Origin: Chitinophagaceae bacterium
Lineage (GTDB): Bacteria; Bacteroidota; Bacteroidia; Chitinophagales; Chitinophagaceae
Reading direction: 5' to 3'
Length of the DNA: 64,000 nucleotides
NCBI GenBank assembly: GCA_014379345.1
Contig: JACMLY010000111.1
Span: 1-64,000 of the forward strand
Shown: positions 17,217 to 25,652 of the stretch, piece by piece
Numbering within the stretch: the stretch's first letter is position 1
Layout of the letters: every line of letters begins with the position of its first letter
Translations under genes and position numbers: made by a program
Notes under the pieces: model-generated
What the model saw: the letters and a program-made list of their open reading frames with translations, nothing else
What the model was told of the DNA's origin: nothing
Databases searched by the model: none

Positions 17217-17933
17217 ATGAAAAAAATATTTTTAACTGCCGAATGGCGCAAACTCATTATGTTTAATTATTCTGTTGACCCTTCCATATTGACTCCTTAT
17301 CTACCCTACAAAACAGAATTGGATTTTTACAAAGACAAATGCTATGTGAGTTTGGTCGGTTTCGGGTTTATCAATACCAGGCTAAAGGGATTTGCCATTC
17401 CTTTTCACAGAGATTTTGAGGAAATCAATCTCCGGTTCTATGTTAGATACAATGATGACGGTGTATGGAAAAGGGGGGTCACATTCATAAAAGAAATTGT
17501 TCCCAAAAGAGCCCTGACGATGGTGGCCAATTCAATTTATAATGAAAAATATGTTACCCTCCCTACCCGGCGCCACTGGATAAAAAACACCGATTCAATG
17601 AATGTTTCCTATCAATGGAAACACCAGGGTGACTGGGATTTTGTGGAAGTTAAGGCCTTGTCGACCGCCTCGATGATCATGCCTGAATCTGAGGAAGAGT
17701 TTATTACCGAACATTATTGGGGCTATACACAACTCGATGACCGAATGACCTCTGAATACCAGGTTGAGCATCCCCGCTGGCTGGTATATCCCATTTTACA
17801 CCACACCATTCAAGTGAGGTTCGGTAGTTTATATGGTGCAGAGTTTGGAACACTAAAAGATGCTATTCCTGATTCTATTGTACTGGCTGAAGGCTCTGAA
17901 ATTTCTGTACGCAGTGCCAAAATAATCAGGTAA
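17217..17933 (+). CDS. DUF2071 family protein (YqjF-like)
   Basis: The 238-residue soluble protein matches the DUF2071/YqjF family throughout. The N-terminus (FLTAEWRKLIMFNYSVDPSI, LTPYLPYKTELDFYKDKCYV) and the core SLVGFGFINTRLKGFAIPFH, FEEINLRFYVRY and GVWKRGVTFIKEIVPKRAL are typical. The family has an acetoacetate-decarboxylase-like fold with unknown substrate. It seems a single-gene unit. Confidence 0.85.
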   Translation: MKKIFLTAEWRKLIMFNYSVDPSILTPYLPYKTELDFYKDKCYVSLVGFGFINTRLKGFAIPFHRDFEEINLRFYVRYNDDGVWKRGVTFIKEIVPKRALTMVANSIYNEKYVTLPTRRHWIKNTDSMNVSYQWKHQGDWDFVEVKALSTASMIMPESEEEFITEHYWGYTQLDDRMTSEYQVEHPRWLVYPILHHTIQVRFGSLYGAEFGTLKDAIPDSIVLAEGSEISVRSAKIIR

Positions 17934-18138
17934 CAAACTGAATGACCAGATCACGTATCCGCTTCAGTTTCGCTGATCTCTATTTTGATACAGTAGGAAA
18001 AAATTGCCTGGATCTTTTTGTGGATGTGTTTACGTAGCTTATACGACACTGAAAAAAATATTTTTTTGCATTGCGGATCAGGTCTGTGGCTTGTAAAAGA
18101 GATGGATGAGCTTTTAGCAGGGTCCTTAAAAAACAGGG

Positions 18139-19029
18139 TTAATTATTTTTTAAAAAATCAATCAGTATTTTATTTAGTTCCTCCGGTTTTTCCATATTCA
18201 ACATATGAGCTACTCCTTGCATCACTATCCGGCGTGCTCCGGGAATATTTTTTTCCAGGTACCGGGCGGTTTGGGTAATATATGGAAGGTCTTTATCGCC
18301 GTCAATAACAAGAACCGGGACTTTCACATTGCTCACTCTTTCAATAGCCGGAGGATTATTTTGCAAAAGGGGCCAGCCTTCCATTTTATGCAATCGCAGG
18401 TTTGCCAATGATTTGTCATATACATATTTTGACACAGGCGCCTGCAAACTATCACCGGCGCGATATATTCCTTCTGCCCATGCCCTGGTAAACTCAAGAG
18501 CCGCCCTTGGAGTGTCCTTTGCGTCGAGTGCCTTGCTAAACTGATGATACCAATTCATGCTTAACGAATCAATGCCATACTTTTTATCATACCCATTAAG
18601 ACCGGGCGAAATTAAAAAAACCTTTTCTACCCGTTGGGGATAGGCGATCATAAAATCCTGCGCTACTGATGCACCCATAGACAGTCCTGCCACAGACAGT
18701 TTTTGTATATGGAGACTATCCAATAATATTTTGACGACTTCCTGCGCCAATAACGTCGTGTCATTACCCGTCGTCTTGCCATGGAATGGCAGATCAGGGG
18801 TTACCACATCATAATGCAAGGACAACACTTTTACTTGTTCTGCCCACATGGAATGATCCTGTAAGCCTGCATGTAATAGCAACAAAGTATTCCCTTTGCC
18901 AATCCTCTCATAATAAACATTCCATTTCCCTGCTTTGATGTATCCTTTTACAGAAGGTTGTGGGCTTTCATCACAGTTCATCCCTCCAAAAACCAAAAAC
19001 AAGAAAATAACAACTGCTGCCTTTTTCAT
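18139..19029 (-). CDS. Alpha/beta hydrolase, exported
   Basis: The 296-residue alpha/beta hydrolase has a signal sequence (MKKAAVVIFLFLVFGGMNCD), possibly lipidated on the Cys although the -1 Asn is atypical. The oxyanion region is LLLLHAGLQDHSMW, the nucleophile elbow is GLSMGAS, the acid is in VLVIDGDKDLPY and the histidine is in GVAHMLNMEKPEELN. The set is complete, so an active esterase, lactonase or related hydrolase is likely. The substrate cannot be predicted. It is divergent from the formylglycine-generating enzyme gene. Confidence 0.9.
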   Translation of the reverse strand: MKKAAVVIFLFLVFGGMNCDESPQPSVKGYIKAGKWNVYYERIGKGNTLLLLHAGLQDHSMWAEQVKVLSLHYDVVTPDLPFHGKTTGNDTTLLAQEVVKILLDSLHIQKLSVAGLSMGASVAQDFMIAYPQRVEKVFLISPGLNGYDKKYGIDSLSMNWYHQFSKALDAKDTPRAALEFTRAWAEGIYRAGDSLQAPVSKYVYDKSLANLRLHKMEGWPLLQNNPPAIERVSNVKVPVLVIDGDKDLPYITQTARYLEKNIPGARRIVMQGVAHMLNMEKPEELNKILIDFLKNN

Positions 19030-19040
19030 ACATATGAATA

Positions 19041-19150
19041 TAAATCAGAAAGGTACACAAGGACACGAAGAGAATACATCAAGAACACAAAGTTTATGGT
19101 TATTAACCGGACAACAATGATTTGGCTATACTCGTCTCGTTTACGCGCAA
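19041..19150. repeat. Dispersed intergenic repeat with shared 15-mer
   Basis: acacaaggacacgaagag, aagaacacaaag and then taaccggacaacaat (19104-19118) repeat the order seen at 85-129 of the window (gaacacaaag... caaccggacaacaat). A ctatactcgtc word follows at 19126, as at the other copy's left arm (tatactcgtc, 14-23). It occupies the divergent region between the hydrolase and FGE genes. Confidence 0.55.
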
Positions 19151-19218
19151 CGTTGAAATTGACATGGGAAATATTTTTTTGTTTCTTTGCAGATAGATTT
19201 CCAAAATTATTATACACG

Positions 19219-20412
19219 ATGCGATCTGGCAATAAAATTCTTCTCTGGTTGTATTTCATTTTTTTGGGCCTGGGCCTATCGCGTTGCCATCAACCTGCGG
19301 ACAAAGGACCAGTCACTAAGAGTCAGCACGATCTGGTAAAAATTAATGACACTGTTGAATCAAAAATGGTGTGGATGCCAGGCAATACTTTTAACATGGG
19401 TTCGTATGATCCTTCATTTACTGATGCCCGTCCTCAGCACATTGTTTCAGTAAAGGGCTTTTGGATGGATGACCATGAGGTGACCAATGCAGAATTTTTA
19501 AAGTTTGTGAAAGCCACCAACTACAAAACAATAGCGGAAAGAAATTTGGATCCCAAAGATTTTCCGGGCGTTCCTGTAGAAAACCTGGTACCGGGTTCTA
19601 TTCTTTTTGTTTCCCCCAAACATCCGGTTGCACTTGATAATCCCGCCCAATGGTGGCGTTATATTCCGGGAGCAAGCTGGCAACACCCGGAGGGGTCTGC
19701 GAGTTCGATTACAGGGAAAGAAAATTTGCCCGTTGTACATATTTGTTACGAAGATGCTGTTGCCTTTGCCAGCTGGGCAGGAAAGCGATTGCCCACAGAA
19801 GCAGAATGGGAATATGCTGCCACTGGTGGCACAACTGTGCAGGAATATTATTGGGGTGTGGAATTAAAGCCCAATGGGCATTGGATCGCAAATATTTTCC
19901 AGGGTGATTTTCCGATGAATGATAAAGGAGAAGATGGTTTTATAGGCATTGCCCCTGTTAAATCATATGCTCCTAATAAGTTTGGTTTATATGATATGGA
20001 TGGAAATGTATGGGAGTGGTGTAATGATTTTTACCGGCCAGATTACTATACAGTATCTCCGGTTGCAGATCCCAAAGGACCTGCCGACAGCTACGACCCC
20101 GATGAACCCGGCGCAATAAAAAGAGTGCAGAGAGGCGGTTCTTTTATTTGCAGCGACCAATACTGCCTTCGCTATAAATGGGGAAGCCGCGGTAAAGGGG
20201 AAGTGAAAAGTGCTTCCAATAACCTTGGGTTCCGGTGCGTAAAGGACGGCGATTCATCGATGAAAGCCGTTCAAACGGTAAGCTCAATACAAGTTTCTTT
20301 ACCCATATTTACTGATCCGCATCAAGTTGCTAACACACGTGCAAAATGCATCAGACCTTCGTGCTGTAAAACAATTCTCGCGCTACACTCTTCGCTTCGT
20401 AGCGTTCGATAA
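19219..20412 (+). CDS. Formylglycine-generating enzyme (SUMF1/FGE family), exported
   Basis: The product has 397 residues from the ATG at 19219, chosen because MRSGNKILLWLYFIFLGLGL begins a signal/lipoprotein-type N-terminus (LSRC); the longer frame runs into the divergent gene's region. The SUMF1 domain covers ~45-345 (MVWMPGNTFNMGS, DDHEVTNAEFLKFV, LPTEAEWEYAA, YDMDGNVWEWCNDFY). The two active-site cysteines are present as C311 and C316 (ICSDQYCLRY), in the spacing of human FGE Cys336/Cys341, before NLGFRC. True formylglycine generation on sulfatases is therefore likely. The last ~45 residues are Cys/Arg-rich and unlike the family, possibly read-through after a lost stop. No sulfatase lies in the window. 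Confidence 0.88.
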   Translation: MRSGNKILLWLYFIFLGLGLSRCHQPADKGPVTKSQHDLVKINDTVESKMVWMPGNTFNMGSYDPSFTDARPQHIVSVKGFWMDDHEVTNAEFLKFVKATNYKTIAERNLDPKDFPGVPVENLVPGSILFVSPKHPVALDNPAQWWRYIPGASWQHPEGSASSITGKENLPVVHICYEDAVAFASWAGKRLPTEAEWEYAATGGTTVQEYYWGVELKPNGHWIANIFQGDFPMNDKGEDGFIGIAPVKSYAPNKFGLYDMDGNVWEWCNDFYRPDYYTVSPVADPKGPADSYDPDEPGAIKRVQRGGSFICSDQYCLRYKWGSRGKGEVKSASNNLGFRCVKDGDSSMKAVQTVSSIQVSLPIFTDPHQVANTRAKCIRPSCCKTILALHSSLRSVR

Positions 20413-20663
20413 TAAACGATGAAAGAATATCTTATTTAGCCAACGAAAATGTTTCCTGTAGTTAAAATAAAAATCGGAATATTTCTTTTCTGTCTGAATG
20501 CCATCAGGGAAGATCATGTATTACGGGTTTTTTTGTTCTGCACAAAAACAAATCTTGATAAACTCTGGATCATTTATTAGATTTATACTGATACTCTCCG
20601 GTTATTAAAGTATTGAATGCAGCACCATATTCCCTTTGATCACTACTATTACTAACCCGATTA

Positions 20664-22073
20664 ATGAGCAAGCTTATGGCAAACCAAACTACAAACGGCA
20701 CCTGTTTTGTTATCATGGGATTTAATAAGAAAACAGACTTTGAAACAGGTCGTACACTTGACCTGGACAAATCTTACCTGAACATGATCAAGCCGGCGGT
20801 AGAAGCTGCAGGACTTAAATGTGTACGCGCAGATGAAATTGTGCACTCCGGAATGATAGATGTTCCGATGTACGAGCAGTTACTCACTGCCGATGTGGTA
20901 GTTGCTGACCTTTCTACTTCGAATAAAAATGCATTTTATGAGCTGGGTGTTCGGCATGCGTTGCGTCCTTACACAACTGTGGTTATCTGTGAAGACGGAA
21001 TAAAATCGTTCCCCTTTGATGTGAATCATGTTTCTATTCGCACCTATCACCATCTGGGAGAAGATATCGGGTTCAGTGAGGTGATGCGATTTACCAGGGA
21101 ACTGACCAAAGCCATTGTGGAGGTAATGAAAAAAACTCCACGTGATGCCGATAGCCCCGTATATACTTTTCTTACAAGACTGAAAGCTCCGGAACTTGCA
21201 GCCGCGGTGGAGGATGTGGTGGCGAAGGCAGCAGAACTAAATGCTGATAATGCTGAAACATTTCAACCTGCTGCTACAGATATTGCACAAACACACCATT
21301 TACTGATTCAACAGGTGGACGACGCCCAGAAAAGAAAAGACTGGATCATGGCAAAAAGCTTATTATCTACTATCCGTACACTAAGGATTTCACAAAAAAA
21401 CGAACAAAGAGAAGATCCTTATATCCTGCAGCGATTGGCGCTGATAACTTATAAAAGTAAATTTCCCAATGAAACGGAAGCACTCCTGGAAGCGCATGGT
21501 TTGCTGAATTTACTCGATCCGCAAACGACTAATGATCCTGAAACCCTGGGGTTATGGGGCGCTGTCCATAAAAGGCTCTGGGAAGTAACGGCGAAATCGC
21601 AATATATTGATGAAGCAATTCGTGCGTACGAACGGGGGTTTTATCTGAAAAACGATTACTATAACGGAATTAATTTTGCCTTCTTACTAAATATCAGGGC
21701 TGACCAGTCTAAGAATAAAGCTGAAGCCATTACAGATTTTGTACAGGCACAAAGAGTTCGTAAAGAAGTGCTATCGATCTGTGAGCAGTGGGTAACTAAC
21801 AATCCGGCTCCCGCGAATAAGAATGCCGGATCAAAAGAAATGAAAGATTACTGGAGCAGTCGTTATTGGGTTCAGGCCACCATTGGTGAAGCTTATACAG
21901 GCCTGGGAGAGGCGGAAAAAGCAGAAAAACAATTATCGGAAGCGTATGCAAATGCTTCTGAGGATTGGATGCGCGAATCGACAGAAACGCAAATTAAAAA
22001 ACTAAAACCGCTGCTCGATAATTCTCCGTTGAAATTTATTAAAGAAGGCAGTGAGACAAATCCTGCATCATGA
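20664..22073 (+). CDS. DRHyd/TIR-like domain fused to TPR-S (ASK-type) scaffold
   Basis: The 469-residue cytoplasmic protein has two parts. Residues ~12-155 resemble nucleoside deoxyribosyltransferase/TIR-like folds: CFVIMGFNKKTDFETGR, then VPMYEQLLTADVVVADLSTS, then NAFYELGVRHALRP. D82 and E93 stand where the family's conserved acidic residues lie. Residues ~170-465 are TPR-like helices of the MAP3K TRAFs-binding (DUF4071) kind, the scaffold also found in animal ASK kinases. In bacteria this pair is predicted to make or sense a nucleotide or NAD-derived signal in conflict systems (known from comparative genomics, not tested here). Start may be 20664 or the ATG at 20676. It converges on the protease/MBL gene pair. 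Confidence 0.8.
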   Translation: MSKLMANQTTNGTCFVIMGFNKKTDFETGRTLDLDKSYLNMIKPAVEAAGLKCVRADEIVHSGMIDVPMYEQLLTADVVVADLSTSNKNAFYELGVRHALRPYTTVVICEDGIKSFPFDVNHVSIRTYHHLGEDIGFSEVMRFTRELTKAIVEVMKKTPRDADSPVYTFLTRLKAPELAAAVEDVVAKAAELNADNAETFQPAATDIAQTHHLLIQQVDDAQKRKDWIMAKSLLSTIRTLRISQKNEQREDPYILQRLALITYKSKFPNETEALLEAHGLLNLLDPQTTNDPETLGLWGAVHKRLWEVTAKSQYIDEAIRAYERGFYLKNDYYNGINFAFLLNIRADQSKNKAEAITDFVQAQRVRKEVLSICEQWVTNNPAPANKNAGSKEMKDYWSSRYWVQATIGEAYTGLGEAEKAEKQLSEAYANASEDWMRESTETQIKKLKPLLDNSPLKFIKEGSETNPAS

Positions 22074-22117
22074 AAAACACGATAATAAAATGTTATGGTC
22101 CTGCCTTCTAAGGAATA

Positions 22118-22420
22118 CTAACCCTGAAAAGCAGTTGGGTTCCCGTTTTCATCAAACATCTTGAGCTTATCATCAACCGGGCCATCTGCATTTTTATTTT
22201 TGGGACTGAAATGTCCCACAATCCATTTTTTATCCTTGCCTTGCACGGTCTTATCAGACGAGGCATCAGATGTTGGTTTCCCGGCCGAATATTTTTGCTG
22301 AATATCCTTCAGGCTGGTCTGGCTTTTCATCGCTGCATTGACGGCATCAGAGTTTGCCTTCATACGCTTAGGGACAAGTTCAAGATCCTTATACTTATCC
22401 TGGAATTTTTTAGCATCCAT
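22118..22420 (-). CDS. Small basic protein next to MBL-C25 gene
   Basis: The 100-residue soluble protein is rich in Lys, Asp and Ser. It has a helical first half (KFQDKYKDLELVPKRMKANS, VNAAMKSQTSLKDIQQKYS), a disordered middle (KPTSDASSDKTVQGKD) and a short ordered tail (KWIVGHFSPKN, LKMFDENGNPTAF). I recognise no family. It starts 43 nt after the stop of the MBL-C25 gene on the same strand, so it is probably in that operon. It may be a regulator, inhibitor or cleavage substrate of the protease; this is inference from position. Confidence 0.65.
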   Translation of the reverse strand: MDAKKFQDKYKDLELVPKRMKANSDAVNAAMKSQTSLKDIQQKYSAGKPTSDASSDKTVQGKDKKWIVGHFSPKNKNADGPVDDKLKMFDENGNPTAFQG

Positions 22421-22463
22421 ATCTTTGGTTTTACATGTTCAAATTACGAATTTTCCCTGAGCT

Positions 22464-24947
22464 CTACCAACCCAGGCCCAGACAGGTATATTGACGCAGG
22501 ATCTTCATCTCGATAGCCTGGAACAGGGTTCTTGTAAGCCCATGTGGCGCATTCCGGGCATATTCTTTCTTTGCCTCGAACAGTGCAAGGGCAGGAGGGT
22601 TTCCACCCGAGATCGATTTCCAGAATGCATCATGCATAGGTTTGCCAAAATAATTGTAAGGCGCTTCACCCGGTGAATAATGTGTTCCGGTACATCCAAC
22701 AAACGCAAGCGCTCCCGCCTTCAGATAAGCCAGGGCAATCGATTGTTCGGGTGTCCGTGGGCGTAATGCCACGGAAGGCGTTTTCCTGGAAGCGGTCGGC
22801 TGAACCGTTAAGGCTCCCCAGCAACACCCTGTAAAGATGACGGTACCGGGTGTGGATGCCGGAATATTATTTATATCGATGGCCTCAAACATCGAGCCGC
22901 CACGGCGCTCGCCCCAATAGCGGGTGCCGTCGTGATCCACACCGTGCAACATATAATAGACTGCTCCCTGCGCCTGCTCAGCCCCGATAGCGGTGGGGCC
23001 GCATTTCTCAGAAATTTCCAACGGCGCTGCCTGCCTGCTGGGTATGGTATCAAAAATCTCATTTGCAAATGGCCGCGCGAGATTCCTGATGCCGAATTTC
23101 AGCGTTGCTGCAAACAGCGGTGCATTCAGTGCATTGACCACCAATTCGGCACTTTTTCCGTCGGGTATCCTTGACACGGGAAGTTCAGGTAAAAGGTCGC
23201 CGTCAAGGTCACCATAAGGGTCATCGCTCCACACAATGAAATTATCATCATCTTCATCGTCATCTCCTTCCTGTATGAGGATGGCCCGCATACCCGGATC
23301 CAGTACGTCTAGTTGCATAGAAGGAACAATATCATATCCGCCGATCAGCACCACACCACGGGTAGCAGCATTTATTTTTTGTTGAACAAGGGGGATAATT
23401 TGCCGTATATCGTTTGTAGCAGGAATATTCAAAAATGTAGCCCCCTGCACACGCTGAATCCATTGTATCACATGTCCGGCTTCCATTTCCCCGATATTTA
23501 TTTTCAACCGGTCATTGCAGGTTACAAATAGGAGTCCTTCAAAACGCGATCCTGTTTGAGGTGGCGGCACGGTTGCGGGTGCCAGTACTATATCAGCTGC
23601 GTTTTTTTTTTGAGGATCCACGTCAATCGTGATCGTTACCCTGGTTGAAGTATTCGGCACCTTAGCGGTTACTTCAATAAAACCTGCATCAGTAATTTGT
23701 GTAGAGAGTGATGGCGTCACAGGCAACGGAGGTGTCAGGATAACAGTAGCTTTCTCAGCTTCGGTTCCCACCACGTCGCTCACTGTATTAACGCGGAAAT
23801 CATTGACCCTTCCCTTGGATATCCAGAACGTCAACTCATCGTTTTCCATACCAACGGTCATTATTCCGTTCCGGTCGTTCCTGATAAAGCTGAGATCATT
23901 CTTACGTTCTTTGAGCATTTGCAACACCTCTTCATCAGGATGGCCCGCATCCTGTCTGCCACCTGTATGCGCAAAAACAAGGGTATTCCTCAACCAGGTA
24001 TCCAACAGTTCTTCACTTACACCATTATGCGACGAATGGTGTGAAAGCTTAATAAGGCTATATGGAGCGGCTTCGTTTACCGTTTTGATCAGTCGGTCCA
24101 TCTCGTTACCAAGACCACTTACTTCCGGTTTCCCAAATTGCATGTCGCCCGCAAGGAGGGCCGACCAGCCTTCCTGCTTGTCGTGTACCCTGATCACAAT
24201 GCTTTGGTCGTTGATCGCTCCTTTACTTTGTGCATCCACCAGGGCAGCTTCACTATCAGAAAAAATGCTGCCGGCCAATCTGCGGTAAGCTTCAGGTAAA
24301 AGCAGGTTCGAATCGACAGTATCTATCAGCCGGTTAATTGTATCGGTGATGGGTGCCACTCCGAGCGATCGCTGAGTTAACCGCAGGTGTTCTGCCGTGG
24401 GGCCGAGAATTTTAAGACCGAAATCGCTGAATTTATTTTCGAGCGAACTATAATCTACCTCATCATTACCCCTGTAAAAAATTACGTCGCCATTCTCATC
24501 AAGTTTCTTAATCGCGGCCTTGTAACCAGGTAGCAGCCGGGGAGCATCAGACAGAAATAGCTCAAGTTCTTCATCCTTCATGTCTGAACGGTCTTCTTCC
24601 ATCAACGCTTCTTTGAGTATACCGGCAATGGAGAAACTGTCTTCATCTCCCCCCTGTTCTTCTCCCCACCGAAACACCGGATCAGCAAGCAAGGATATCT
24701 TTGCTTTGATGTCGCCCAGGGTCACCAGATCAAAAAGACAACCGATATGATCACTGTGGCAATGGGTGATGATCAGCAGATCAAACACGTAAGGAGGATT
24801 TTTTCCAAGTATTTTTTTTAGTTGCATCCGGATGGATGCAGCGTCCCGGGGATGCGCGGCATCAATTAATATTTTCCTGGCACCCTGGGTGATGACGATG
24901 CAATCGCCATACTTTTCTGAACCCATGTCTAAAAAATGAATTTCCAT
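22464..24947 (-). CDS. Metallo-beta-lactamase fused to C25 (gingipain-like) caspase-fold protease
   Basis: The 827-residue protein lacks a signal peptide. Residues 1-~385 are a ComEC/Rec2-like metallo-beta-lactamase domain: HCHSDH metal motif (H62, H64, D66, H67), GD268 and LSHHSSH (301-307). Residues ~395-465 look like a small beta-domain and linker. Residues ~468-827 match clan CD peptidase C25: VVLIGGYDIVPS (532-543), SDDPYGDLDGDLLPELPVSR (574-593), catalytic His in YYMLHGVD (H668), catalytic Cys in VIFTGCCWGA (C708, or C709). C25 proteases are usually secreted by T9SS, so a cytosolic version fused to an MBL nuclease/hydrolase is unusual. It faces the DRHyd-TPR-S gene and is followed by a small gene. 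Confidence 0.85.
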   Translation of the reverse strand: MEIHFLDMGSEKYGDCIVITQGARKILIDAAHPRDAASIRMQLKKILGKNPPYVFDLLIITHCHSDHIGCLFDLVTLGDIKAKISLLADPVFRWGEEQGGDEDSFSIAGILKEALMEEDRSDMKDEELELFLSDAPRLLPGYKAAIKKLDENGDVIFYRGNDEVDYSSLENKFSDFGLKILGPTAEHLRLTQRSLGVAPITDTINRLIDTVDSNLLLPEAYRRLAGSIFSDSEAALVDAQSKGAINDQSIVIRVHDKQEGWSALLAGDMQFGKPEVSGLGNEMDRLIKTVNEAAPYSLIKLSHHSSHNGVSEELLDTWLRNTLVFAHTGGRQDAGHPDEEVLQMLKERKNDLSFIRNDRNGIMTVGMENDELTFWISKGRVNDFRVNTVSDVVGTEAEKATVILTPPLPVTPSLSTQITDAGFIEVTAKVPNTSTRVTITIDVDPQKKNAADIVLAPATVPPPQTGSRFEGLLFVTCNDRLKINIGEMEAGHVIQWIQRVQGATFLNIPATNDIRQIIPLVQQKINAATRGVVLIGGYDIVPSMQLDVLDPGMRAILIQEGDDDEDDDNFIVWSDDPYGDLDGDLLPELPVSRIPDGKSAELVVNALNAPLFAATLKFGIRNLARPFANEIFDTIPSRQAAPLEISEKCGPTAIGAEQAQGAVYYMLHGVDHDGTRYWGERRGGSMFEAIDINNIPASTPGTVIFTGCCWGALTVQPTASRKTPSVALRPRTPEQSIALAYLKAGALAFVGCTGTHYSPGEAPYNYFGKPMHDAFWKSISGGNPPALALFEAKKEYARNAPHGLTRTLFQAIEMKILRQYTCLGLGW

Positions 24948-25652
24948 GGCAAGACGGTTTGGGTAATTAAATGTTGTGATGGGATCACATAGGGGGCGAG
25001 TGTAGTAGATGCGAGATAAAGATAAGGTAAAGAATTGATGAAAAAACGTACTATAACATCAGTGTTTTATGAATTCGGCTGGCCGACCAGGTATGCTAAG
25101 ACCTAACTGCCGGTTGCACAAGGGAGAAAAAACTGTGACAATAGGCGTTATGAAATCGCTACACCGAAAGTCTGCCGGTATGCAAAAAAAAAGAGATAAA
25201 ACTCATACGCTCCTGAATCAGGCAAAGATTCGATAATTCTATGAAGGAACACAGGAAAAATTATCTCGAACAAGTTCATTTTGCAAACCATTCATCACTC
25301 AAAAATTCTCCAGTATTGCCGAAGCCTGTACACAGGTTTTCAAAACGGTTTGGGTTTTTAAATTCGAAATGGCAATAAAAACTAAGCCTTTGTAAATTCA
25401 TCGGCTATTTTCATTTGAGGTGAGCCATGTATTACCGAAAGGTTTTTGCTTGCTGAGTTCCTCCCGGGAAAGGCACAACAATATCACTGGCGCATTGTCT
25501 TTTTTCATTGTAGCCGTGAAAAAACAAATACAACGTAAGGGTTGAATAGTGATTGGTTTTATGAGAATATCGAAATTTCTCAGGATAGTACAGGACAATA
25601 GATCAATTAAGACTTGCTAAATTGGCTACTTTCTGATCTAACACTTCGCTAT
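24948..25652. other. Long intergenic gap before the SusC gene
   Basis: About 705 bases without a convincing gene lie between the divergent MBL-C25 and SusC genes. A 66-codon minus-strand ORF (25398-25598) has no protein-like features. I see no tRNA, strong hairpin or clear -33/-7 pair. The region probably contains the promoters of both flanking operons. Confidence 0.5.

Noticed and set aside
16981-17220. 79-codon plus ORF overlapping the DUF2071 start by ATGA
   Set aside because: The coupling-type overlap is tempting, but composition is not protein-like and it runs antisense into the small membrane protein's start region.
18018-18278. 86-codon plus ORF opposite the alpha/beta hydrolase end
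   Set aside because: Half of it is antisense to a clear gene and the rest lacks features.
20664-24947. Prophage or transposon origin of the conflict module
   Set aside because: No integrase, transposase, att-like repeats or phage structural genes are visible around it.
25398-25598. 66-codon minus ORF in the gap before SusC
   Set aside because: No recognisable features, atypical composition, no promoter or partner.
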